From Woeseiaceae bacterium (GTDB lineage Bacteria; Pseudomonadota; Gammaproteobacteria; Steroidobacterales; Woeseiaceae): DNA of 64,000 bases. Shown here in pieces: positions 27,237-35,635 of this stretch; the first letter of the stretch is position 1; every line of letters starts with the position of its first letter. The notes under the pieces are model-generated. The model was not told the origin of the DNA. It was given only the letters and a program-made list of their open reading frames with translations, and did not search any database. The stretch covers positions 62,001 through 126,000 of the forward strand of contig JASJCQ010000001.1 of NCBI GenBank assembly GCA_030065915.1, in the 5' to 3' direction. The position numbers were made by a program, and so were the translations under genes.

Positions 27237-27375
27237 AGTTCAGAAACACAGTCGCATTAAGGTTTCTGAGAGCACTGCCGATATCGCTCGATCCCCCGCG
27301 GCAAGCATTTGCCGGCCTAGCGGCAACGATCTGCAGTCGGTCGCTGAAGCCCAAGCCACGCCTCGACTGGCGGAC

Positions 27376-27391
27376 TGGCATGCCTTTTGCA
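27376..27391 (+). promoter_or_regulatory. Sigma-54 -24/-12 promoter of flgA
   Basis: TGGCATGCCTTTTGCA on the plus strand has the invariant GG and GC ten bases apart, with a single deviation (T for C) from TGGCAC. It is about 114 bp upstream of the flgA ATG at 27505. RpoN control of flgA fits its role in P-ring assembly together with flgI. Confidence 0.8.
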
Positions 27392-27504
27392 GCTACTTCC
27401 CTGTGACACGGAAACGGCCCTTGCGGCTGACTCCGCCTAAGCAATGAGGAAATTTCTGAAGCGCCCGCACGACGGGGCTTTGTAGGACGAACGAACGGAA
27501 AGCA

Positions 27505-28326
27505 ATGACTGCAAAACGCCAAAAACTCGTCGGAAAAATGACAGGCCACCGCCGCGGCCGACACAAAATTGACGGCCGAAACAGTCTCCCGGCCTTTCTG
27601 ATCGCCTTGATACTGGCCCTGTTGACCGACGGAACACCGGTCCTGGCCGCCGAAGCCAGGTCGTGGACACCGACCACTGATATCGAGGACGCGGCCGTCG
27701 CCCTGATCAAGCGACAGGTTGGCGACGACAGCGGCAATACCAGCGTCAGCGCTGCGAAACTGGACTCTCGTCTACGGCTGGCGGACTGCAGCGAGCCGCT
27801 CGAGGCTTTCTTAAGGCCCGGCACCAGGATAAAGGACCGCACAACGGTCGGTGTGCGCTGCACTGGCGAGAGGCCCTGGAAAGTCTATGTGCCGGTGGAC
27901 CTGGTCGTCACGAAGAGCGTGCTGACGCTTAGACAGCCGGTGAGTCGCGGCCACATCCTGGCGGCGTCGGACCTGGTTGCCGTCGAGCGCGATGTGACCA
28001 GGGTCCGGCGCGGCTACTTCACCGACCCGAAAGCGTTAATTGGCCAGAAGGCCCGACAGTCACTGATTGCGGGAAAGATCATCACACCGTCGATGATCGA
28101 GGCGGCCACGATGATACGCCGCGGCCAGACGGTGACGCTTAGCGTTGCCAATGAACGCATCAATATTCGGATGGCGGGAAAAGCCTTAAGTGACGGGGCT
28201 TTACACCAGAGAATCCGCGTGGAGAACGCCAATTCCGGCCAGGTGGTCGAGGGTATTGTCAGGTCCCGGGAGCACGTCGAGGTACTCGTTGCCACGGCGG
28301 ACCGGAATTTTCGAAAACACCCCTAA
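27505..28326 (+). CDS. flgA: Flagellar P-ring assembly chaperone FlgA
   Basis: FlgA is the periplasmic chaperone for FlgI. The 273-residue precursor has a basic N-terminus and a hydrophobic signal segment at about 28-47 (LPAFLIALILALLTDG, cleavage near VLAAEA). The mature protein carries the SAF domain (VSRGHILAASDLVAVERDVT) and a FlgA C-terminus with VRRGQTVTLSVANERINIRM, then ENANSGQVVEGIVRS. GGAA lies 4 nt upstream of ATG 27505. The stop codon overlaps the sigma-28 promoter of flgM. Confidence 0.94.
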   Translation: MTAKRQKLVGKMTGHRRGRHKIDGRNSLPAFLIALILALLTDGTPVLAAEARSWTPTTDIEDAAVALIKRQVGDDSGNTSVSAAKLDSRLRLADCSEPLEAFLRPGTRIKDRTTVGVRCTGERPWKVYVPVDLVVTKSVLTLRQPVSRGHILAASDLVAVERDVTRVRRGYFTDPKALIGQKARQSLIAGKIITPSMIEAATMIRRGQTVTLSVANERINIRMAGKALSDGALHQRIRVENANSGQVVEGIVRSREHVEVLVATADRNFRKHP

Positions 28327-28350
28327 AGTATCTGCCACGGGGGCCGATAC
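28324..28350 (+). promoter_or_regulatory. Sigma-28 (FliA) promoter of flgMN
   Basis: TAAA (28324-28327), a 15-nt spacer and GCCGATAC (28343-28350) match the FliA consensus TAAA-N15-GCCGATAA at all but the last base. The -35 TAAA includes the flgA stop codon TAA. This gives flgM a late promoter in addition to read-through from the flgA sigma-54 promoter. Confidence 0.87.
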
Positions 28351-28387
28351 AGGGAATTAGCAACAATGATTGTTGAGGAAAGTCATT

Positions 28388-28717
28388 ATGACAAACAGGA
28401 TTGGTCCGATGGATCAGGGTTCGATAAGCAAGCTTACGGGCAAGGTCGATGAGGCCAAGACGTCCGGCTCGCAGGGCGCCACGTCAGCGCCGGCGAATCC
28501 GGCGTCTGGCAAAGCTTCGTCCGGCGGCGATACGGTCCAGCTCACCAGTGGCGCGCAGCTGCTGTCGCGGCTGGAAGAGACGCTTGCGAGCTCCCCGAGT
28601 GTTGATGCTGCGAAGGTCGCCGAGGTCAAGGCTGCCATTGCAGAGGGCAACTACCAGATCGATTCCGGAGCCATCGCCGACGCGATGATTCGCTTCGAAC
28701 GATCCCTCGGTGAATAA
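28388..28717 (+). CDS. flgM: Anti-sigma-28 factor FlgM
   Basis: FlgM holds FliA inactive until it is exported through the finished hook. From ATG 28388 (MTNRIGPMDQGSISKL) the product is 109 residues; GAGG lies 9 nt upstream, better than a TTG at 28370. The first half is disordered and Ser/Ala/Gly-rich. The C-terminal sigma-binding part (DTVQLTSGAQLLSRLEETLA, then KVAEVKAAIAEGNYQIDSGA and IADAMIRFE) is the classical FlgM pattern. flgN follows 2 bp later. Confidence 0.94.
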   Translation: MTNRIGPMDQGSISKLTGKVDEAKTSGSQGATSAPANPASGKASSGGDTVQLTSGAQLLSRLEETLASSPSVDAAKVAEVKAAIAEGNYQIDSGAIADAMIRFERSLGE

Positions 28718-28719
28718 GC

Positions 28720-29208
28720 ATGAGCATCCAGACGTCTGACGCAAGAGACCAGGCGATAGAGATTCTCGACAGCTGCGTTTTTCACGCCACCCGCCTTAAA
28801 GAGTGTCTGCAAGATGAGCATGACGCGCTGGCGGAGCAGGATCTCGACGCTTTGATGACCGCGATCGAGGACAAGGGCCTCTGCGTTCGTGAACTGCAGA
28901 AGTCCGAGGCCAGGCGCGCCGCCCTGTGCGACGCTGCCGGTTTCCCCGACGGCCCCTCCCAGATGGCGGACTTTTCCGATTGGTGCGATGAAGAATCGCT
29001 GATCGAGCGCTCGTGGGACGACCTGCTCGGCATCGCGGCCGAGTGCAACTCGCTCAACCTGGCAAATGGCGCCTTTATCCGCGTTCGCAAGCAGCACATC
29101 GACGCGGGAATCGCAGTATTACGGGGCATCGACCCTGCCACACCTACCTACGACCGGCACGGCGGAGCCCGTGATGGTCTGGGCAACCGCTCAATCGCTG
29201 AGGCCTGA
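28720..29208 (+). CDS. flgN: Flagellar export chaperone FlgN
   Basis: FlgN is the export chaperone for FlgK and FlgL. The 162-residue protein is helical. It has the conserved C-terminal stretch ECNSLNLANGAFIRVRKQHI, which resembles the family's N-x-x-N-G motif, and TYDRHGGAR near the end. It lies 2 bp after flgM and 24 bp before a CsrA-like gene. Homology in this family is weak, but position and motif agree. Confidence 0.92.
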   Translation: MSIQTSDARDQAIEILDSCVFHATRLKECLQDEHDALAEQDLDALMTAIEDKGLCVRELQKSEARRAALCDAAGFPDGPSQMADFSDWCDEESLIERSWDDLLGIAAECNSLNLANGAFIRVRKQHIDAGIAVLRGIDPATPTYDRHGGARDGLGNRSIAEA

Positions 29209-29232
29209 GACAAGGAAGCAAAGGAGACCACC

Positions 29233-29439
29233 ATGCTGATAGTGAGCCGACGAGATGCAGAATCCATTTTGATTCGCCCGGGTGACGACATCGATATGTC
29301 GATGACACTGGGTGATCTGTTCCGCGACGGACCGATCGAGATCACGATTTTTTCGTCAAACGGCAACCGCGTAAAGATGGGGGTCCAGGCCCCCGGACAA
29401 CTCGCCATATGGCGTAAGGGCGCAGAAGAAGCAGCCTGA
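29233..29439 (+). CDS. CsrA-family RNA-binding regulator, RsmN/RsmF-like (with insertion)
   Basis: CsrA proteins bind GGA motifs near ribosome-binding sites and control mRNA use, including flagellar mRNAs. The 68-residue product keeps the first strand MLIVSRRDAESILI (Arg6, Arg7 conserved) and the later GNRVKMGVQAPGQLAIWRKG, where the functionally important Arg after the apical turn is kept. Between the two lies an insertion of roughly 15 residues, including TLGDLFRDGP. Ordinary CsrA (about 60 residues) lacks it. The layout matches Pseudomonas RsmN/RsmF, which carries an inserted helix between strands. A clear AAGGAG ribosome-binding site precedes the ATG. Its place directly after flgAMN suggests feedback on motility genes, as inference. 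Confidence 0.82.
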   Translation: MLIVSRRDAESILIRPGDDIDMSMTLGDLFRDGPIEITIFSSNGNRVKMGVQAPGQLAIWRKGAEEAA

Positions 29440-29524
29440 TTTGAACTGAGCTATGACACCGGCGGGCAAGGATGTTCCGCCGCAGGGCCAAGGCCCGGGG
29501 TGTTAAGGACATTGAGAGTTTTCG

Positions 29525-30349
29525 ATGAGAATCTCCGCCCATTGGTACGTCCCGTTACTGGCGCTCGTCGCATCCTGCGGCGGCGGTGGCAGCGGCGAGG
29601 CTGCAAAGCCCGCCGATGCTCCCGTCACTGTCGTCGAGAAAGCCCTGCCCTCCGTCAGCGACGTGTTGGCGCTCGTCTACGACAACAACTACCAGGTTCC
29701 TGCTGACTTCTTTGTCGACGCCCGGGCGTCGACAGCACAAAGCTACACGATGCATCACGTCCTCGATGAATCGCGCTCCTTTGAAATGTGCACCAACGAC
29801 TTCGCCACGGCGCAGGCCCTGGAAGCCGCCGATAATGAATCACGCGCAGTACAGGGCCGCTTCGTCGGCACCGTCGAAACCGACCGCTACTTTGAATTCG
29901 CACGCGAACTGTCGTATTCGGCGTCGATCGGCAACATCGATGACATGACCTCCCCCGGCTTCGCCCGTGTCTTCAAGTGCAGCGATACGCTGCGAGACGG
30001 TGTCGACCGCTCGGTCCACTCGGGCTTCGCCGGCCGTATCAACGCGCGACCGCTGAATCCGGATCGCGTACGCGAGTTCACCGAGTACTTCTGGCAGTTT
30101 GCGTTCTTCCCGACAGCGCGCAAGAAAGTACTCGACACGTACAGCGCAGAAACGCCGACCCACCTCAGTCACACGCTGTTGCTCGGCTTCGTCTCGACCG
30201 GCGCGGGTGGCGAGGGCTGCGACCTCGTCGAGATGGTCGAGTGGCGGTTCACGACCAGCCGCACGACGGGCGAGACGCAGAAGGCTTTCGAGGTCGTTCA
30301 GACCTACCGGGCAAAACTCGTCAACGGGTCACCCACGCTCTGCAACTGA
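29525..30349 (+). CDS. Unknown lipoprotein
   Basis: I do not recognise this family. The 274-residue product has a lipoprotein signal with lipobox LVASC (Cys18) followed by a Gly-rich linker GGGGSG, so it is likely anchored at the outer membrane. Four further cysteines (near FEMC, VFKC, GEGC and TLC) could form two disulfides, in keeping with a periplasmic place. No catalytic motif was seen. It follows the CsrA-like gene by 85 bp, and the gap has no strong terminator, so it may belong to the flgA unit or be independent. Confidence 0.75.
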   Translation: MRISAHWYVPLLALVASCGGGGSGEAAKPADAPVTVVEKALPSVSDVLALVYDNNYQVPADFFVDARASTAQSYTMHHVLDESRSFEMCTNDFATAQALEAADNESRAVQGRFVGTVETDRYFEFARELSYSASIGNIDDMTSPGFARVFKCSDTLRDGVDRSVHSGFAGRINARPLNPDRVREFTEYFWQFAFFPTARKKVLDTYSAETPTHLSHTLLLGFVSTGAGGEGCDLVEMVEWRFTTSRTTGETQKAFEVVQTYRAKLVNGSPTLCN

Positions 30350-30598
30350 TCCCCGCACAAGCCGCGATCGCGAGCAGGCTCTGCGCCGGCATCCGCCTGA
30401 TCGAAGCTCAGTGCGCGGGCACAGGCGCTCGTTGGCGGGATGCTTCTCGCGGCATTCAAACCTTCGAAAGTTGAATCCGAATCCGTTTCGCCTGCAATTA
30501 ATTAGCAAGCCTATGAAAAGCCAGCGCCGCCCCTGCTCTAGGCGAATGCAATCGTATACATTTTTGATTATGTGATGCATTGCTACGTGGGGATAGAG
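30350..30598. other. Gap upstream of pckG (249 bp)
   Basis: No gene is visible. The last 100 bp are AT-rich (GCAATTAATTAGC, then ATTTTTGATTATG) and probably contain the pckG promoter, although I cannot fix its -35 and -10. Confidence 0.4.
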
Positions 30599-32377
30599 AT
30601 GGACACCGTAGGGACTACAAGCCTTTCCGAACTGAGAGATTGGGTTGATAATATCTCTCAAATTACTGATCCTGATAAGATTTATTGGTGCAATGGCAGC
30701 GAAGACGAGTACGCAGAGCTAATCCGCCAAATGCTCGCTGACGGCACGTTGTCGGAGCTGAACCAGGAAACGTATCCAAATTGCTACCTGCACCGGTCCG
30801 ACCCGTCAGACGTCGCTCGTGTTGAGCATCTGACCTTCGTCTGCACCACAGTTCAGGACGACGCCGGGCCCAACAATAACTGGATGGCCCCCGATGAGGC
30901 CCACTCGAAGATGGACGCCCTGTTTGAGGGCTGCATGCGGGGCCGGACCATGTATGTCATCCCCTATTGCATGGGACCCATTGAATCACCGTACGCCAGG
31001 CTCGGTGTCGAGATCACAGACAGCCTTTATGTTGTCGCGAACATGAAGCTGATGACCCGCATGGGCGATGCCGCGCTCCGGCGGATCGAAACCGAAGGCC
31101 GGTTCGTCAAGGGACTGCATTCCACCGGCGAACTGGACCCGGAACGGCGTTTCATCATGCATTTTCCCGAAGAGCTGTCGATCCAGAGTTACGGTTCCGG
31201 TTACGGCGGCAATGCGCTCCTTGGCAAGAAGTGCCACGCGCTTCGCATCGCGAGCCACCAGGCACGCGACGAGGGCTGGCTGGCGGAGCATATGCTGATC
31301 GTCGGTATTGAGAGCCCCGAAGGTGAAACCCACTACATCGCCTGCGCGTTTCCGTCAGCGTGTGGCAAGACGAATCTCGCCATGCTGGTACCGCCGGACT
31401 CGATGCCCGGGTGGAAGATCTGGACGCTCGGTGACGATATCGCCTGGCTGCACCTCGACAGTGAGGGGCAACTGCGGGCCATCAACCCCGAATCAGGGTA
31501 CTTCGGCGTAGTCCCCGGTACCAACGAGAACACCAACAAGAACGCGTATGACATGGTGACGCATGATGCGATCTTCACCAATGTCGCGACGACCGACGAC
31601 AACGAACCCTGGTGGGAAGGCAAGACTTCCGGTACGCCGGCCCTCGATTGGCAGGGACGACCCGTTGAGGCTGCCAACGGTAAGGCTGCTCACCCGAATT
31701 CGCGCTTCACGGTTGCCGCTACCAACAACCCGAGCTACTCGCCGCTCACCGAGCATCCCGAAGGCGTCCCGATCTCGGCGATTGTCTTTGGCGGAAGACG
31801 CAAGGAGCTGGCACCGCTCGTCTACCAGGCGAAGAGCTGGGCGCACGGCGTACTGGTCGGCGCAGGCGTCGCGTCGGAGACGACCGCAGCCAGTGTCGGG
31901 GATGTCGGCGTCGTGCGTCGTGACCCGATGGCGATGAAGCCTTTCTGTGGCTACAACTTCGCGGACTACTGGTCGCACTGGTTGTCATTCCCGGAACGCT
32001 CCGAGGCGCTGCCGGATATTTTCCACGTTAACTGGTTCAGACAGGACGCCGAAGGCCGCTTCCTGTGGCCCGGCTTCGGAGAAAACCTGCGTGTCCTCAA
32101 GTGGATCATCGACCGGTGCGAGCGCCGCGCGGACGGCTCCGAGACCGCGATCGGTTTCCTGCCGATGGCCGAGGACATCGACCTGTCAGGACTGGACATC
32201 AGTCAGGCGGACTTCGATGCGCTGACAACGGTTGACGTTGACGCCTGGACGAACGAGATGTCGGCAATCGGCGAATACATCGACAGCTATGGCGACCGCG
32301 TGCCGCCGGCGCTCAAACGTGAACTTTCAACCGTTCTCGCGTCGCTGTCGACGTCGAACGGCAAGAACGCAGCCTGA
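30599..32377 (+). CDS. pckG: Phosphoenolpyruvate carboxykinase (GTP)
   Basis: PckG converts oxaloacetate and GTP to phosphoenolpyruvate, CO2 and GDP, feeding gluconeogenesis. The 592 residues show the signature FPSACGKTNLAML (kinase P-loop of GTP-PEPCK) and the residues for Mn and substrate (GSGYGGNALLGKKC, GTNENTNKNAYDM). WTLGDDIAWL is also typical of the GTP family, unlike the ATP-dependent PckA. The start was set at ATG 30599, with GGGG 6 nt upstream, rather than GTG 30572. It suggests growth on amino acids or fatty acids. Confidence 0.95.
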   Translation: MDTVGTTSLSELRDWVDNISQITDPDKIYWCNGSEDEYAELIRQMLADGTLSELNQETYPNCYLHRSDPSDVARVEHLTFVCTTVQDDAGPNNNWMAPDEAHSKMDALFEGCMRGRTMYVIPYCMGPIESPYARLGVEITDSLYVVANMKLMTRMGDAALRRIETEGRFVKGLHSTGELDPERRFIMHFPEELSIQSYGSGYGGNALLGKKCHALRIASHQARDEGWLAEHMLIVGIESPEGETHYIACAFPSACGKTNLAMLVPPDSMPGWKIWTLGDDIAWLHLDSEGQLRAINPESGYFGVVPGTNENTNKNAYDMVTHDAIFTNVATTDDNEPWWEGKTSGTPALDWQGRPVEAANGKAAHPNSRFTVAATNNPSYSPLTEHPEGVPISAIVFGGRRKELAPLVYQAKSWAHGVLVGAGVASETTAASVGDVGVVRRDPMAMKPFCGYNFADYWSHWLSFPERSEALPDIFHVNWFRQDAEGRFLWPGFGENLRVLKWIIDRCERRADGSETAIGFLPMAEDIDLSGLDISQADFDALTTVDVDAWTNEMSAIGEYIDSYGDRVPPALKRELSTVLASLSTSNGKNAA

Positions 32378-32434
32378 GCTGGATTCCGGCGACAAGAAGC
32401 GAGGCTGCAGAGGTCCGCTGAGGGTATTCTGTAG

Positions 32435-33334
32435 CTAGTCGATCGCCTTGAAGTAGATCGACAGCGCGGTCCCCGGCGCCTCGGACCGCCCGAGCCCGAT
32501 CGTTCCCTCGCTGTCCAGCTCGGTCGAATCTCGCCTCAGGAACGACTCGTTGCCCTGCACGGACTGCATGAACGTGCCGTTGGTACTCTGATCGACGATA
32601 AAGAACTTGCCTCGTCGCATTTCCACCTTCGCGTGAATGCGCGAGATCAGGTTGCCCTTGATCACCAGGTCATTGTCCTCGGCCCTGCCCAGCGTGACGC
32701 TTTTCTTGCGGTCGCTAACCTCGACGGTCTTGTTCTGGCAGGTCAACAGCATCTTGGTCGCCCGCTTCTCGCGCGGGGCGTCCCACGCGATGGTCGGCAA
32801 CATACTGGTTGCTTCTTCGGGATCCCAAAGCAGCTCGAACAGCGCGACCTCGTCAATACGGCCCCGCACGGTAGCAACATCAATCTGGCGCGTCTGGCGC
32901 CTGAACTCGGGGCTCATCTGCTCGACCGTGGCACCCGAGATGACAATCTGGCGACCTTTGGCCTGGGAGGTCATACGGTTCGCCGTGTGCACGGCAGCAC
33001 CAAAGATATCGTTCTGTTCCTGGACGACCGGGCCGAAGTGGCAACCGATGCGGATCGAGACCGGAATACGGCCCTCTTCCCTGTTATCGGTGCTGATCGC
33101 GGTCTGCATCGCGATGGCTGCAGACATCGCCTGGTCGACCGTGGGGAACGTGGACATGACCTCGTCGCCGATCGTCTTGATGACGGTGCCCTCGTTCTGG
33201 TACGTGGCCTCCTTCATCGTCTCGAGACAATGCGCAACGGTCTCGCTCGCCTTGGTGTCCCCAAATTCCTCATAGATCTGGGTGCTGCCGACAACGTCAG
33301 CAAAGATGATGGCAACTTCCAGATCTTTAACCAT
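32435..33334 (-). CDS. Class III adenylate/guanylate cyclase fused to FHA domain
   Basis: The 299-residue product has a cyclase domain (about 1-185) and an FHA phosphopeptide-binding domain (about 200-295: SVTLGRAEDNDLVI, SRIHAKV, STNGTFM). Metal ligands are present (FADVVGST and IKTIGDEVM; Lys and Asp fit adenylate specificity). RIGCHFGPVV and NDIFGAAV follow the core pattern. The usual transition-state Asn in VNxAAR is His here (VHTANRM), so activity may be reduced. No membrane segment. The FHA domain suggests regulation by Ser/Thr phosphorylation. If active, it could supply cAMP for the CRP/Vfr site before fleQ, as inference. Confidence 0.9.
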   Translation of the reverse strand: MVKDLEVAIIFADVVGSTQIYEEFGDTKASETVAHCLETMKEATYQNEGTVIKTIGDEVMSTFPTVDQAMSAAIAMQTAISTDNREEGRIPVSIRIGCHFGPVVQEQNDIFGAAVHTANRMTSQAKGRQIVISGATVEQMSPEFRRQTRQIDVATVRGRIDEVALFELLWDPEEATSMLPTIAWDAPREKRATKMLLTCQNKTVEVSDRKKSVTLGRAEDNDLVIKGNLISRIHAKVEMRRGKFFIVDQSTNGTFMQSVQGNESFLRRDSTELDSEGTIGLGRSEAPGTALSIYFKAID

Positions 33335-33381
33335 TCGGGCTTAAGCTTTCAGGTATCCAACAAGGGAACGCGATTATAGGC

Positions 33382-33419
33382 AATTTTGGCGTACTTGATG
33401 TCACAAAAGCGCCAAATTT
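33382..33419. repeat. Inverted repeat upstream of the cyclase gene
   Basis: AATTTTGGCG (33382-33391) and CGCCAAATTT (33410-33419) pair at 9 of 10 positions around an 18-nt loop. It lies about 50 bp upstream of the cyclase start, in the 135-bp gap after the methyltransferase. It could be an operator or a weak terminator; neither is certain. Confidence 0.35.
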
Positions 33420-33469
33420 CGAGTTTAGGTAATTTATGTCTAAGTCGACCAAGCCTCTAAATATACAGA

Positions 33470-34288
33470 CTATTTTTCTGCAACTATATAAGCAATCCAC
33501 GCTAGGTCGGCCACGCCGGTATCGCTGGGCGTAAATTCGCCGTTGCCCTCGCCATCCTCATCTTCGCCTTCCCAGTAAACGGTGGCCTTCCTGAAGCCGG
33601 CTTCCAGCAGAATGTCCCTCAGTTCGGGAGCCGTCCACAGTCGCCACGAGTAGCTGAACGCGCGCTTGAGCTTCGAGCCGTCAGGAAACTTGAAATGGAT
33701 GTAGCACTGCATGTGGTTGGTGACCGGATGGAACTCGGCCTGCTCCCAGATGTACGTGAAGCCCTTGTGCTTGGTCTTTTCCTTGGTCTCATCGAACGAG
33801 TCGGGTCCGCCGAACAGGTCCATGAACATGACACCGTCATCCTTCAACGCGGCAAGACTTTTCTTCATGTAGTCCAGCATCACGGCGCGTTGCTCGAAGA
33901 TCCAGTAGCTGAAATTGAAGGCGACAAGAACGTCGGTCTTCGGTGTCTCGGCCGTCAGGACATCCGACTGTACGAGCTGGATGCGCGCCTGGTCCGTCGC
34001 GGTTAACCGAGCGACGCGATGCTTGCGCCCCCAGTCCAGGACGTCGGGGTCGATATCGACGCCGACCGCCGTGTACTCGTCTCCGGTTCGAACCCACTGG
34101 CACGCGGCGCTCGCGGTGCCGCAGAAATCCTCGCGGAACGAGTGCGCGTCCCTGCCGCGGATTTTGCGGAAGGTGTTCTGTACAAACTCGACTTCGGCCG
34201 GGACATTCTGCACAGACTCCTCATAGAGTTCGTGTATGTCGGCCGTTTCGGCCATGCTCGGTTTCTTTTTGGCAAACTTCGCGCTCAT
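33470..34288 (-). CDS. SAM-dependent class I methyltransferase, substrate unknown
   Basis: The start was set at ATG 34288 (MSAKFAKKKPSMAETADIHE), giving 272 residues; a longer frame to 34375 adds 29 residues with no family support. The Rossmann fold is visible: SFREDFCGTASAACQW, VGVDIDPDVLDWG, VQSDVLTAETPKTDVLVAFN and a late MFMDLFGG. No target can be named from sequence. It may be co-transcribed with dusA, which starts upstream and ends 90 bp away. Confidence 0.82.
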   Translation of the reverse strand: MSAKFAKKKPSMAETADIHELYEESVQNVPAEVEFVQNTFRKIRGRDAHSFREDFCGTASAACQWVRTGDEYTAVGVDIDPDVLDWGRKHRVARLTATDQARIQLVQSDVLTAETPKTDVLVAFNFSYWIFEQRAVMLDYMKKSLAALKDDGVMFMDLFGGPDSFDETKEKTKHKGFTYIWEQAEFHPVTNHMQCYIHFKFPDGSKLKRAFSYSWRLWTAPELRDILLEAGFRKATVYWEGEDEDGEGNGEFTPSDTGVADLAWIAYIVAEK

Positions 34289-34378
34289 TAACGGGACCCT
34301 GGACTGATCGACGATCGAATTGTAACTGTGTTCATCAACAGTTGCAGTCACCGCAAGGCCAAGGGCGGCTGGCAAGCG

Positions 34379-35368
34379 TCACGCTGCCTGGCTCGCATCG
34401 CGCATTGCCGCAAGCGCAGACTCGACGACGTCGATACCCGCGCCCTTCCTGAACGCGTTCTCGCTTAAATACCGCCGCCAGGCTCGCGCACCGGGCTGGC
34501 CGGCAAACAGGCCGAGCATGTGTCGCGTGATACTGCCAAGTCGAACGCCCTTCGCAATCTGTGCGGCGATGTAAGGCAGCATGCGCTCGACGACGTCCAT
34601 CCGGTCCGGCAGGTCCTCCCGATGGCCCAGGTACCGATCGAGCTCCGCCAGGAACCACGGGTTGTGGTAGGCCTCGCGCCCTATCATGACGCCGTCCACG
34701 TTAGGCAGGATACAGTCGACGTCGGCAATCGTTTTCAATCCGCCGTTCAGCATGACGTCGAGTTCGGGATAGTCACGTTTAAACTTGAATACCCGCTCGT
34801 AGTTGAGCGGCGGGACCGAGCGGTTCTCCTTTGGGCTGAGTCCCTCGAGAATTGCGATTCTCGCATGCACGATGAAGCGCCGGCAGCCCGCGTTCGCCAG
34901 CGTATCGACAAATCGATACAGGAAGGCCTCGTCGTCCTTGTCATTGATGCCGATTCGCGTCTTGACCGTGACCGGCACGTCGACGGACGCCTGCATGCCG
35001 CGAAAACAGTCGGCGACGAGTTCAGGCCGGTCCATCAGGCATGCGCCGAACTGCCCACTCTGCACTCGGTCGCTGGGACAACCCACGTTGATGTTAATCT
35101 CGTCGTAGCCGCGATTGGCGGCTTCTATGCTCGCCTCGGTCATCAATTCCGGATCGCTCCCGCCAAGCTGCACAGCCAATGGGTGCTCGCTTTCGTCGAA
35201 TGCCAGCAGGCGATCGGCATCGCCATGATGGATAGCCGCGGCCGTCACCATCTCGGTGTAGAGCTCGGCATTCGGACTCACGAGCCGCAGAAAGTAGCGA
35301 CAGTGCCGATCTGTCCAATCCATCATCGGCGCGACGGCAACCGTCGGGAAATTGCGGGATTCGTTCAT
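34379..35368 (-). CDS. dusA: tRNA-dihydrouridine(20/20a) synthase DusA
   Basis: DusA is an FMN enzyme that reduces U20/U20a in the tRNA D-loop using NADPH. The 329-residue product has the family's N-terminus VAPMMDWTDRHCRYFLRLVS. The FMN-binding and catalytic segment GCPSDRVQSGQFGACLM holds the proton-donor Cys. VKTRIGINDKDDE, VHARIAILEGLSPKENR and VMIGREAYHNPW are DusA-specific. The start ATG 35368 fits better than GTG 35401, which has only a too-close AGGA. Both options have weak ribosome-binding sites. Confidence 0.93.
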   Translation of the reverse strand: MNESRNFPTVAVAPMMDWTDRHCRYFLRLVSPNAELYTEMVTAAAIHHGDADRLLAFDESEHPLAVQLGGSDPELMTEASIEAANRGYDEININVGCPSDRVQSGQFGACLMDRPELVADCFRGMQASVDVPVTVKTRIGINDKDDEAFLYRFVDTLANAGCRRFIVHARIAILEGLSPKENRSVPPLNYERVFKFKRDYPELDVMLNGGLKTIADVDCILPNVDGVMIGREAYHNPWFLAELDRYLGHREDLPDRMDVVERMLPYIAAQIAKGVRLGSITRHMLGLFAGQPGARAWRRYLSENAFRKGAGIDVVESALAAMRDASQAA

Positions 35369-35635
35369 AGGCTTAACCAGACGGAGCCCGGGCCCGGACA
35401 CCGTCCTGCGTAGAGAGATGTCAGGGTCACACGTTGAAATCGGCGGGTCAACCGATGGCCATTGCCGGATCCGATCCGCCTGCAGGCCGCGTCCCGGCCA
35501 CTCGACCCGTCAGGACGGTCAACGGGTGGTCCACGGCCTGCCGGTGTATCACTTTGCATAATTCAATAGATCGACCAACTTTAGTGAATATAACTTATTG
35601 TTTTATATGAAATGAAAAATTCTTCTTGCACTTTT

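Larger units (their letters stand above)
27187..27504. promoter_or_regulatory. Divergent flgB-flgA control region (318 bp)
   Basis: Genes flgB (minus) and flgA (plus) face away from each other here. Both sides carry a -24/-12 element: 27221-27236 on the minus strand for flgB and 27376-27391 on the plus strand for flgA, about 140 bp apart. Any activator site between them could serve both promoters. I see no other gene or repeat in the gap. Confidence 0.8.

Noticed and set aside
27187..27564. N-terminal extension of flgB to 27564
   Set aside because: The extra 126 residues look unlike any rod protein and would overlap flgA and both sigma-54 promoters.
34085..34095. GGTTCGAACCC, which resembles the T-loop of a tRNA
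   Set aside because: It lies inside the methyltransferase coding frame and no acceptor stem, D-arm or anticodon arm could be paired around it.
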